Shown here piece by piece: positions 8,754-15,889 of a DNA stretch of 64,000 nucleotides. The notes under the pieces are model-generated. The model saw only the letters and a list, made by a program, of their open reading frames with translations. It did no database searches and was not told where the DNA came from. The position numbers were made by a program, and so were the translations under genes. The DNA lies in NCBI GenBank assembly GCA_934448295.1, contig CAKSEY010000017.1, positions 1-64,000 of the forward strand, given 5' to 3'. Origin of the DNA: an uncultured Oscillospiraceae bacterium. Its GTDB lineage: Bacteria > Bacillota > Clostridia > Oscillospirales > Ruminococcaceae. Position 1 is the first letter of the stretch. Every line of letters starts with the position of its first letter.

Positions 8754-9524
8754 TTAATTATTCTCCATAGGCTGACGAATAGCCTTGAAGTAGTCCAGCG
8801 CCGTGAAAGTTCTCTCGGTGCGGGCGAGGAAATAGTTCTCGGTCACGCGCCCGAGGAGCGCCGCTCCGCCGTCGGATATCCCGAACCGGAATGCGCGGTT
8901 CTGCGGCGCATAGACGATGTTCTGCATTGCAGAGAACACCTCCGGGGTGAGCGCGAAATACCTCCCGCCGTAGCTTCTGTCGAAGCAGTCGCCGCAGAAA
9001 AGCTCGCCGCTGTCCGGCAGGAAGAACATCTCGGAATGCTCCGGGGCGCCGCAGTTGCAGCAGCCGCGCAGGTCGGGGCGGTAGCCCAGCATGCAGGAAT
9101 ACCGCAGCTCAAACGCGGATTTTACGCAGGAGAGCCGCGCCTCGGTCTGGGCGGTCTCCGCCTCGTAGAGCGCTATCGCGAAGAACCGCACAAGGCTGTC
9201 CTGCTCCTGCTCCTGCGGGGTGCAGAACTTTACCGCCTGCGCGAAATAGGAGCCCAGCGACAGCTTCACGATGTCGCTTCCGAGGTCGTGGAAGCTCCGC
9301 TTTGGCTTTGCGGAATTCACGGAATAGCGCTCCTTCGTCTTGTTAAGACAGAAGGTGGAATAGGAAAACAGCCCGCATGAACCTAACAGCGAGCTGTTCA
9401 GTTTTTTTACGCCGTGGGCGGTGGCTTCGACTATTCCCTGTTCGTCCGTGAGGATATCCAGGAAACAACTGTTTTCGCCGATCTCCCGCCGTCCCACAAC
9501 GATCCCGTCATAGGTGAAGAGCAT
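8754..9524 (-). CDS. recO: DNA repair protein RecO
   Basis: A 256-residue RecO. It mediates loading of RecA on SSB-coated single-stranded DNA together with RecR in the RecFOR pathway. The N-terminal OB-fold starts MLFTYDGIVVGRREIGENS. A four-cysteine zinc site is visible as CCNC and CGDC near residues 155-185, as in Gram-positive RecO. I chose the ATG at 9524 because an upstream 30-residue extension lies inside era and has no family match. The era stop and recO start share one base (TGATG). It is last in the GNAT-hisS-rimM-trmD-era-recO operon. era-recO linkage is common in bacteria. Confidence 0.93.
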   Translation of the reverse strand: MLFTYDGIVVGRREIGENSCFLDILTDEQGIVEATAHGVKKLNSSLLGSCGLFSYSTFCLNKTKERYSVNSAKPKRSFHDLGSDIVKLSLGSYFAQAVKFCTPQEQEQDSLVRFFAIALYEAETAQTEARLSCVKSAFELRYSCMLGYRPDLRGCCNCGAPEHSEMFFLPDSGELFCGDCFDRSYGGRYFALTPEVFSAMQNIVYAPQNRAFRFGISDGGAALLGRVTENYFLARTERTFTALDYFKAIRQPMENN

Positions 9525-10438
9525 CAGAGCCCGCCCTCTTCCTCGCTGTACATTCCCAGGTCGGAGATAACGCGCTCGCGGTTGCGCCAGTCCTCCTTGA
9601 CCTTTACAAAGCACTGGAGGTTCACTTTCGCCCCGAGCAGATCCTCCATATCCTCCCGCGCCATGGAGGCTATCTTCTTGAGCTTCTCGCCGCCCTTGCC
9701 GATTATCATGCCCTTGTGGCTGTCCTTTTCGCAGATGATAACGACGCTGATGTCGATTATCTCGGTATCGCCCTTCATGCGGGTCTTGAACTTCTCCACG
9801 TCAACGGCGGTGCCGTGGGGTATCTCCTCCTGCATTACGCGGAGTATCTTCTCGCGGACTATCTCGGAGCACATGAAGCGCTCGGTGCGGTCGGTGGCGA
9901 TATCGTCCGGGAAGAAATGCTCGCCCTCCACCGCGAAGCGCTCCAGCACGGGCATTATCTGGTCGGTGTTTATGCGGTTCTTCACGGAGATCGGAATTAT
10001 CTCCTCAAAGTCGTAAAGCTCGGAATATTGCTGTATTATCTTCAGGATATCGCTCTTGTCCTTCAGCAGGTCTACCTTGTTCAGCAGAAGCACCACCGCC
10101 GTCCCGTGGGAGGCAAAGCTGCGGATAAGATCCTGCTCGATGGAGGATATCTTCTTCGTTACGTCCGCCATGAGAATCGCGCAGTCCACGTCGTCAACGC
10201 TCCTGCGGATAGACTTCACCATGTGCTCGGAAAGCTTGGTCTTTGGTCGGTGCATTCCCGGGGTGTCGATAAAGACGTACTGCGTGTCGCCCTTTGTCAG
10301 CACTCCGTTTATGCGGTTGCGCGTGGTCTGCGGCTTCTCGCTGACAATGGATATCTTCTCGCCCACAAGCAGGTTCGTCAGCGAGGACTTCCCCGCGTTG
10401 GCGCGGCCTGTTATTGCAATGAATGCGTTCTTTGTCAT
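9524..10438 (-). CDS. era: GTPase Era
   Basis: A 304-residue Era. This GTPase binds the 3' end of 16S rRNA in 30S assembly. G1 is GRANAGKSSLTN, G3 is DTPGMHRP and G4 is LLNKVDLL. The C-terminal KH domain includes IIGKGGEKLKKIASMARED. Length and domain order are normal for the family. It starts 1 bp after the trmD stop region and ends overlapping recO, so it is co-transcribed with translation and tRNA genes. Confidence 0.96.
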   Translation of the reverse strand: MTKNAFIAITGRANAGKSSLTNLLVGEKISIVSEKPQTTRNRINGVLTKGDTQYVFIDTPGMHRPKTKLSEHMVKSIRRSVDDVDCAILMADVTKKISSIEQDLIRSFASHGTAVVLLLNKVDLLKDKSDILKIIQQYSELYDFEEIIPISVKNRINTDQIMPVLERFAVEGEHFFPDDIATDRTERFMCSEIVREKILRVMQEEIPHGTAVDVEKFKTRMKGDTEIIDISVVIICEKDSHKGMIIGKGGEKLKKIASMAREDMEDLLGAKVNLQCFVKVKEDWRNRERVISDLGMYSEEEGGL

Positions 10439-10439
10439 T

Positions 10440-11555
10440 TTATTTACCCTTATATTCCAGTCGGAATTCCTCGTAAACTATCGGCATATCCTCGGAGAAA
10501 CCGCCGCCGATTGCCCTGAAGAAATCCCTGTGCCGTGCGAGCCAGTCCTCGATGTTGTCGTCCTCGCCCATTTTCAGCACCTGTTCAAGCGTTATCTCAT
10601 TAAACCTTATTATCTGCGACCGAATGGTCTTTATAACGCAGCGTGGAATGCCGTCCCAGTCTGCAATTATAAAATATGTGCCTTTTTTCGGGAGCTCCAT
10701 GCTGTCGGCTTTGTATATACGCGCACGCTTTTTTCCACGCTTTATAAGCTTTATAAGGTTTTCGGACGCGGCGGGGTCTTTTCCGATATTCGATTTCCCA
10801 ACGCGGTTAATTTCCTCTTCGGGCTTCTTCTCCGCAAGGAACTGATGCCAGAAATCATCAACCGCTTTATAAATGTACTCATCATACATATCCGGGCGCT
10901 TGCGCCTGGTCACTCTCAGAGCCTCGCGGTTCTGCCATTCGGTGACGGTCTTATGGTCTCCCGTGAGGAGCGTCTCCGGGACTTTCCTGCCGCGCCACTC
11001 CTCCGGGCGTGTGAACTGCGGGTACTCCAGAAGCCCGTTGTAGTGGCTCTCGATGCTGTAAGCGTCCTCGTTCGGGAGCACGCCGGGCTGTAACCTCGCC
11101 ACTGCGTCCGCAACGACAAGCGCCGGAAGCTCGCCGCCGGTCAGGACGTAATTTCCTATCGACAGCTCCTCGCATTCCAGCTCGTCAAGCACGCGCTGGT
11201 CTATGCCCTCGTAGTGCCCGCACAGCAGAATAAGCCACGGCTCCTGCGCAAGCTCCTGCACCTTTTTCTGCGTGAGGGTCTCGCCCTGCGGGGACATATA
11301 AATTATGCGGGGCTTGCCCTCATGCTGAGCCTTTATAGCTGAAATGCAGTCGTACACCGGCTGAGCCTGCATGACCATTCCCGTACCGCCGCCGTAGGGC
11401 TTGTCGTCAACGCGGCGGTGCTTGTTCTCGGTGTACTCCCGGATATCGTGTGAATATATCTCGATATGTCCGTTCGTTATGCCGCGCCCGATTATGCTCT
11501 CATGGATAACGCTGTCGCACATATCCGTGAACAGCGTGGCAATGTCTATTCTCAT
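10440..11555 (-). CDS. trmD: tRNA (guanine-N1)-methyltransferase TrmD fused to a C-terminal ASCH domain
   Basis: Residues 1-225 are a normal SPOUT-class TrmD. The knot motifs are visible as LLCGHYEGIDQR, SIGNYVLTGGELPA and RPEEWRGR. It methylates G37 of tRNA with SAM. Typical TrmD ends near residue 230-245, but this protein runs to 371. The extra part (about 228-369) matches the ASCH/DUF437 family: FWHQFLAEK, then a GKKRAR loop, GTYFIIADWDGIPRCVIKT, HRDFFRAI and FSEDMPIVYEEFRLEY. ASCH domains are PUA-like folds linked to RNA binding. The fusion is one uninterrupted reading frame. It overlaps the rimM stop by 4 bp. The base composition of the linker region looks more AT-rich than the TrmD part. 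Confidence 0.92.
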   Translation of the reverse strand: MRIDIATLFTDMCDSVIHESIIGRGITNGHIEIYSHDIREYTENKHRRVDDKPYGGGTGMVMQAQPVYDCISAIKAQHEGKPRIIYMSPQGETLTQKKVQELAQEPWLILLCGHYEGIDQRVLDELECEELSIGNYVLTGGELPALVVADAVARLQPGVLPNEDAYSIESHYNGLLEYPQFTRPEEWRGRKVPETLLTGDHKTVTEWQNREALRVTRRKRPDMYDEYIYKAVDDFWHQFLAEKKPEEEINRVGKSNIGKDPAASENLIKLIKRGKKRARIYKADSMELPKKGTYFIIADWDGIPRCVIKTIRSQIIRFNEITLEQVLKMGEDDNIEDWLARHRDFFRAIGGGFSEDMPIVYEEFRLEYKGK

Positions 11556-12079
11556 TCTCCGTCCTCGTCCGCGTCGTCGAAAAGTCCGGGAAGCGGGCGG
11601 ATTATCATCTCGCCTGCGTCTATATCGGTCTTTAGCACGACCTCGTCAATGCAGGGGAAAAGCAGCTCGCTGCCGTCCTCTTTCCTGATGGAATACACGT
11701 CGCTGGCTCCGTTCTGGTACACGTCGGTTATTTTGCCGTATACCGCGCCGGTGTCCGCGTCCTTTACGGTCAGCCCGATTATGTCCTGAATGAAGTACAG
11801 ACCCTCTTCAAGCTCCGCGTCGTTGCGGTCGAGGTATAGCAGCTTCCCGATAAGCGGCTGAGCCTCCTCTATCCTGTCTATCCCCTCGAACTTCATAACG
11901 ACAACGTTCTTGTGCGGGAATGCCCGGGTAACGTTCACCGCCGTTTTCCCCCTGTCGAGATACAGTGTGTCGAAATCGCACAGCACCTCGGCGCTGTCGC
12001 AATAGTACTGCACGCGAACCTCGCCGCGTATTCCCTGGGTCGCGACAATCTTTCCTATTTCAAGAAACTGTTTTTTCAT
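11552..12079 (-). CDS. rimM: Ribosome maturation factor RimM
   Basis: A 175-residue RimM, a 16S processing factor that binds uS19. The N-terminal RimM domain begins FLEIGKIVATQGIRGEV and the PRC-barrel includes LEEGLYFIQDIIGLTV. I place the start at the ATG at 12079, which has GAGGA 5-6 nt upstream. The GTG four codons earlier overlaps the hisS stop and has no site. It ends with a 4-bp overlap into trmD, the usual coupling, although rpsP and rplS, which normally flank this pair, are absent here and hisS takes the place upstream. Confidence 0.93.
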   Translation of the reverse strand: MKKQFLEIGKIVATQGIRGEVRVQYYCDSAEVLCDFDTLYLDRGKTAVNVTRAFPHKNVVVMKFEGIDRIEEAQPLIGKLLYLDRNDAELEEGLYFIQDIIGLTVKDADTGAVYGKITDVYQNGASDVYSIRKEDGSELLFPCIDEVVLKTDIDAGEMIIRPLPGLFDDADEDGE

Positions 12080-12087
12080 CGTGTTCC

Positions 12088-13314
12088 TCACAGACCTATC
12101 TTGATTATCTCGTCAAAGCCCTGCTGCTTCGCCCTGGAGTAAGCCTTGTCCGCCTTCTTGCGGTTAGCCGCGGCGATAAGCGTAACGTCGCTGTCCGCCT
12201 GTAATTCATCAGACTTCGCGATGGCTTCCAGAACAGCCTCCGGGCTGTGGAGTATCGCGGTTTTCTTTCTGCTTCCCGCAAGCTGTATATTGTTCTCGGT
12301 GACGATGGAGAAAATGCGCTCAAAGCCGATGGAGAAGCCCACTGCCGGAACTGCGTCCCCTGTGAATCTGCCTATGAGATTATCGTAGCGCCCGCCGCCT
12401 GCGACTGTTCCGCCGAACTGCTTGCTTGCCACCTCGAAAACCGTTCCGGTGTAGTAGCCCTGACCTCTTACAAGGGACGGGTCGAACTCAACGGTATAGC
12501 CGTCCGAGAGCTTGTCCGCGGTCTCGATTATCATGCGGAGCTGCTCCAGCGTTTCCTTTGCGTCCTCGGAGCAGTACTGCGCCATGTCGTCCAGCGTGAG
12601 CTTCCCCTTGGCGAGAAGCCCGGAGAGCGCTTCCACGGCGGCTTCCGGCATTCCCTTTTCGCGGAGCTCTGCGGCTACGCCCTCCGCGCCTATCTTGTCC
12701 AGCTTGTCGAAGCTGACTGAAACCGTGTCAAGAGCCTCCTGCGGGAAGCCCATGGTCAGCAGGGAATTTCTCAGCACCCGGCGGTCGTTCACGCGCACGG
12801 TGAACTCGCCTATGCCTATCTTGGAAAGCGCCTTTGCGGTCACGGAGATAAGCTCGATCTCGCAGCACCACGAATCCGAGCCGAGAATGTCTATATCGCA
12901 CTGCACGAACTCGCGGAGTCTGCCGCGCTGAGGTCTCTCCGCGCGGTAAACCCTGTCTATCTGAATACACTTGAACGGCGAGGGCAGGCTGTTGCGGTTG
13001 TTCGCATAGTAGCGGGAAAGCGGCAGGGTCAGGTCGTAGCGCAGACCGAGGTCGCACAGCTCCTTTTCGTCCACCGGGGACTTTGCGAGAGCCTCCGCCA
13101 GCTTGTCGCCGCGCTTCATTATGCGGAAAATGAGGTTCAGGTTGTCGCCGCCGTCGCTCTTGTCGAGGTTCTCGGCGCTCTCGATTGCCGGGGTGTATAT
13201 GCGGGTGAATCCGCTTGCGGTGTAGGTTTCCAGAATGATGTTCATAAGGCGGTCGCGCTGTGCGGCTGCCTCCGGTAAATACTCCTGCATACCCTTCTGA
13301 GGCTTTATGTTCAT
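12088..13314 (-). CDS. hisS: Histidyl-tRNA synthetase
   Basis: A 408-residue class II synthetase. Motif 1 is near RIYTPAIES, motif 2 near FQCIQIDRVYRAERPQRGRL (seen here as FKCIQIDRVYRAERPQ) and motif 3 near AVGFSIGFERI. The histidine-binding segment appears as LVRGQGYYTGTVFEV. Length is near the usual 420. It charges tRNA-His with histidine. It starts 18 bp after the GNAT gene and runs into rimM with only a few bases between, so it is within the translation operon. No T-box precedes it. Confidence 0.94.
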   Translation of the reverse strand: MNIKPQKGMQEYLPEAAAQRDRLMNIILETYTASGFTRIYTPAIESAENLDKSDGGDNLNLIFRIMKRGDKLAEALAKSPVDEKELCDLGLRYDLTLPLSRYYANNRNSLPSPFKCIQIDRVYRAERPQRGRLREFVQCDIDILGSDSWCCEIELISVTAKALSKIGIGEFTVRVNDRRVLRNSLLTMGFPQEALDTVSVSFDKLDKIGAEGVAAELREKGMPEAAVEALSGLLAKGKLTLDDMAQYCSEDAKETLEQLRMIIETADKLSDGYTVEFDPSLVRGQGYYTGTVFEVASKQFGGTVAGGGRYDNLIGRFTGDAVPAVGFSIGFERIFSIVTENNIQLAGSRKKTAILHSPEAVLEAIAKSDELQADSDVTLIAAANRKKADKAYSRAKQQGFDEIIKIGL

Positions 13315-13332
13315 TTTCGTGTTTCCTTTCGT

Positions 13333-13764
13333 TTATAGATACTGGATAAATCCGGTTTTTTCCGTTCTGTCATAGCCTGCGCGCTCGTAGAAATTCAGCG
13401 TGCTCGGGAGCTTCGAACCGGTCATGAGAATGAGCCGGTAGCAGTTCTCGCGCTTCGCTATTTCCTTTGCGTACTCAAGGCAGGCCGTTGCAAGTCCTCT
13501 TCCCCGGTGATCCGGGTGAGTCACCACGTTCTCCACCCACGCGTAGGGGCGGGGGCCGTGCGTCAGGTTAGGCATGATAACGCAGGTTATCGTGGATACG
13601 AGCCTGCCATCCTCCTCCGCAGCGATAAGGTGGTAGTCCGGGTCGTTCACAAGGCGCTCCCACAGTTCGCGGGTCTGCTCCGCCGGGGGTATCTCCGTTT
13701 CGTGGAGGTAGAGATACAGCTCCATGAGCTGCTCATATTCATCTATGCGGACTTCTCTTATCAT
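13333..13764 (-). CDS. GNAT-family N-acetyltransferase
   Basis: A 143-residue GNAT protein. The acetyl-CoA loop is visible as HPDHRGRGLATACLEYAK, and the C-terminal part has LNFYERAGYDR. The start is the ATG at 13764 because GGAGG lies 7 nt upstream. An upstream in-frame start would put that site inside the gene. It is first in the operon with hisS, rimM, trmD, era and recO, under a good promoter. The substrate is unknown. Its location does not prove a role in translation. Confidence 0.85.
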   Translation of the reverse strand: MIREVRIDEYEQLMELYLYLHETEIPPAEQTRELWERLVNDPDYHLIAAEEDGRLVSTITCVIMPNLTHGPRPYAWVENVVTHPDHRGRGLATACLEYAKEIAKRENCYRLILMTGSKLPSTLNFYERAGYDRTEKTGFIQYL

Positions 13765-13791
13765 ACTGCCGCCTCCTTGCACATATATATT

Positions 13792-13820
13792 ATTTTACCA
13801 CATAATCGGTCTTATTTCAA
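13792..13820 (-). promoter_or_regulatory. Promoter of the GNAT-hisS-rimM-trmD-era-recO operon
   Basis: On the minus strand: TTGAAA (13815-13820), 17-bp spacer, TAAAAT (13792-13797). The GNAT start is 28 bp downstream of the -10. Confidence 0.8.
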
Positions 13821-13832
13821 GTGGTAAATAAG

Positions 13833-13861
13833 AAAAAAGCCGCTCCTGACCGAACGGCTTT
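13833..13861 (-). terminator. Terminator of the lgt-like gene
   Basis: A 7-bp stem (13836-13842 with 13855-13861) followed on the minus strand by a T-run. It separates the lgt-like gene from the translation operon promoter. Confidence 0.75.
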
Positions 13862-13870
13862 ATGGTGATT

Positions 13871-14656
13871 TCAAACAAGCTGTTTTTTTGCCCGGAGCTT
13901 CGTCACAATAAGGAACACCGGGACTGCGATGAACACCGCAATGCTGATAAGCTGCGACGTGGAAAGCCCGAACAGGAATCCCCTGTAATCGTCGCCGCGC
14001 CAGAATTCCAGCGTGAACCTCCCGACTGCGTACGCCATGAGGTACACCGCCAGCAGCCGGTTTTTGAGCCACCCCTTGTGCAGCATGAGCGTCAGCACGA
14101 TAAACAGCGCCAGCTCCAGCCCGGCTTCATAGAGCTGCACGGGCACCCTCGGAACTCCGTTCGCGCCCTCGATAAGCGAGTGCGTGAATGTGACCCCGTG
14201 CTCCCACTCAACGCCGTAGCAGCAGCCGCCGAGGAAGCAGCCTATCCTCCCGAACATATGGAACAGCGCGATGGACGGAGCGGCGCAGTCCGCGACCAGC
14301 CAGGGCTTCAGCTTCTGATAGCGCACCGACAGGAAGCCCCCCGCCAGCCCGCCGAGAAGCCCTCCGTAGAACACCGAGCCGCCGAAGATCATCTGCGCGT
14401 TGCCCCAGAATTCCTCAAAGCTGCCAGCTCCGAAAAGCTGACTCCAGTACTGTATGTTGGTTATGCCGTAAAGCAGGTGCATCCCGACCGCGCAGCCAAC
14501 GCCGCCGAAAAGCAGCACGAATATCATGCTGATGTCGCTGCCGCCGCGCTTCTTATAGGCGCGCACCGCAAGAGGAGCAGCCGCGAAAAGTCCGGCGAGG
14601 GCGGTTATCATATAGCTGCTGTAATATTTTCCGAATAGTTCAAATCCCGGGAACAT
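13871..14656 (-). CDS. lgt: Prolipoprotein diacylglyceryl transferase-like membrane protein
   Basis: A 261-residue protein with about seven membrane helices and the Lgt family layout: FYGGLLGGLAGG, GRIGCFLGGCCYG, PVQLYEA and GRFTLEFWRGD. Lgt transfers diacylglycerol from phosphatidylglycerol to the lipobox cysteine of prelipoproteins. The usual HGG motif is YGG here and the usual GRxGNFxNxE is GRxGCFxGxC. Two residues known to matter in E. coli Lgt (H103 and N146) are therefore changed. That pattern occurs in an Lgt-like branch of Clostridia. It may be a divergent Lgt or a paralogue with another lipid-transfer role. A terminator separates it from the upstream gene, but no own promoter is clear. 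Confidence 0.75.
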   Translation of the reverse strand: MFPGFELFGKYYSSYMITALAGLFAAAPLAVRAYKKRGGSDISMIFVLLFGGVGCAVGMHLLYGITNIQYWSQLFGAGSFEEFWGNAQMIFGGSVFYGGLLGGLAGGFLSVRYQKLKPWLVADCAAPSIALFHMFGRIGCFLGGCCYGVEWEHGVTFTHSLIEGANGVPRVPVQLYEAGLELALFIVLTLMLHKGWLKNRLLAVYLMAYAVGRFTLEFWRGDDYRGFLFGLSTSQLISIAVFIAVPVFLIVTKLRAKKQLV

Positions 14657-14663
14657 TTATCCT

Positions 14664-14699
14664 CCAAAAAAGAGAGCCCTGCCCAACCGGGCAGGGCTC
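14664..14699 (-). terminator. Strong terminator between the DUF4190-like gene and the lgt-like gene
   Basis: An 11-bp GC-rich perfect stem (14674-14684 with 14689-14699), four-base loop, then a TCTTTTTT run on the minus strand. Confidence 0.93.
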
Positions 14700-14723
14700 C
14701 TGTGTAATTCGTGACCTCAGAGA

Positions 14724-15035
14724 TCAATAGCTGCCTGCTGCGGCTGCACCAGCCAAGATTGCGCCTGCGCAGACTGCTACGCAGATGATCGCAACAACGT
14801 CGAGTGCGAGAGCAACAATGCCGAGAACCAGACCTGCGGTTGCAAGACCCTTCTCGTTACCCTCACAGTTACCAGCCTTTACGTTCTTGAGTGCAAGCGC
14901 GCCGAAAACGATACCTGCAATAGAGCAAAGGGGCATAATGTAGCTGATGAAAGGAATAACGCTGCCCAGCATACCGCCTGCGATACCAACGATACCGCAA
15001 ACCAGGGATACGATCGCCATATTCTTTGTTGTCAT
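14724..15035 (-). CDS. Small two-helix membrane protein, DUF4190-like
   Basis: A 103-residue protein. After a short N-terminal MTTKNMAIVSL it has two long hydrophobic helix regions rich in Gly and Ala (LVCGIVGIAGGMLGSVIPFI and LVLGIVALALDVVAIICVAV), joined by ALKNVKAGNCEGNEKGLATA. This matches the DUF4190 type of membrane protein, where the linker is typically short and polar. The start at 15035 is set by AGGAGG 7 nt upstream. It is monocistronic, with a consensus promoter and a strong terminator. Function unknown. Expression is probably high. Confidence 0.8.
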   Translation of the reverse strand: MTTKNMAIVSLVCGIVGIAGGMLGSVIPFISYIMPLCSIAGIVFGALALKNVKAGNCEGNEKGLATAGLVLGIVALALDVVAIICVAVCAGAILAGAAAAGSY

Positions 15036-15081
15036 AACCAAACCTCCTGTTTGTAAATATTTATGGTTTACTACCAAGTTT

Positions 15082-15110
15082 ATTATATCATATTTTTTCG
15101 TTCACGTCAA
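15082..15110 (-). promoter_or_regulatory. Promoter of the DUF4190-like gene
   Basis: On the minus strand: TTGACG (15105-15110), 17-bp spacer, TATAAT (15082-15087). Confidence 0.88.
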
Positions 15111-15193
15111 TAAGAAGAGCATTATGTCGCATTACAAAAAACAGGCAGTTCTTTTGTAAGATTTGCACATTTTTCACAACGAATGAATAAAAA

Positions 15194-15889
15194 TTACACA
15201 AGTGTTGCCATAATCACGCTGATATCGTCCTCGGAGCCGTGCTCCACCGCCGCCCGGACTATCTCCCGGCAGGCGGAAATATCGCTGTTTGCGCCGCTCA
15301 GGATATCCTCGATGATATCCGCGCTGATGTGGTCGTGAACTCCGTCGGAGGTTATCAGCACCCTCCCGGAGCTTATATCGGACAACCTCGGCATGAAAAA
15401 CGATCCTCTCCCGCCGCCGAAGCAGGCGGTTATCTCGCTGCGGCGGCAGTTCTCCGCCTCCTCTAATCTCCCGAGGGAGCGCAGATAATTGTAGGTCGTC
15501 ATGTCCTCGGTTAGCTGTTTGAGGTAGCCGCCCTGGACTGCGTATATCCGCGTATTCCCGATGTGGAGCGCCCTCCCGCCCGGGAATATCCCCGAAAACG
15601 TAGAAGCCATAGTCTCCTTGCCGGGAGTTTTCCGCGCGAACTCCAGCAGAGCCGCGTTCACCCCGGCGAAGCCGTCCATATCCGGAGCGCACTCCGAGAG
15701 CCGCTCGCAGACGAACTGCGCCGCGATATCCCCGCCGGCGTTGCCGCCCACTCCGTCCGCTATCCCGATAACGCAGGGCGGGACTTCTCCGGAGAACTCT
15801 TCATTGCAGAGGATACGTCCGCCGATGAGTATTCTGTCCTCGCTGTTATTCTTTCCCGAGCCGCACCGGGTCACTGCACTTATTTTCAT
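15194..15889 (-). CDS. PP2C-family Ser/Thr protein phosphatase
   Basis: A 231-residue PP2C/PPM phosphatase. The metal-binding motifs are visible as NSEDRILI, GIADGVGGNAGGDIAA, LITSDGVHDH and GSEDDISVIM. This is the set of Asp residues that bind two Mn/Mg ions. It is the last gene of the kinase operon and presumably reverses the action of the Ser/Thr kinase encoded at its other end. The start at 15889 has AGGAG 5 nt upstream and lies 44 bp inside the AAA+ gene, so the two are translationally coupled. The histidine in DGVHDH replaces the usual leucine/tyrosine-rich context but the Asp is kept. No terminator was found after it. Confidence 0.93.
   Translation of the reverse strand: MKISAVTRCGSGKNNSEDRILIGGRILCNEEFSGEVPPCVIGIADGVGGNAGGDIAAQFVCERLSECAPDMDGFAGVNAALLEFARKTPGKETMASTFSGIFPGGRALHIGNTRIYAVQGGYLKQLTEDMTTYNYLRSLGRLEEAENCRRSEITACFGGGRGSFFMPRLSDISSGRVLITSDGVHDHISADIIEDILSGANSDISACREIVRAAVEHGSEDDISVIMATLV

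Noticed and set aside
9525..9614. Thirty-residue N-terminal extension of RecO
   Set aside because: It lies inside era and does not match RecO. The ATG at 9524 gives the expected N-terminus.
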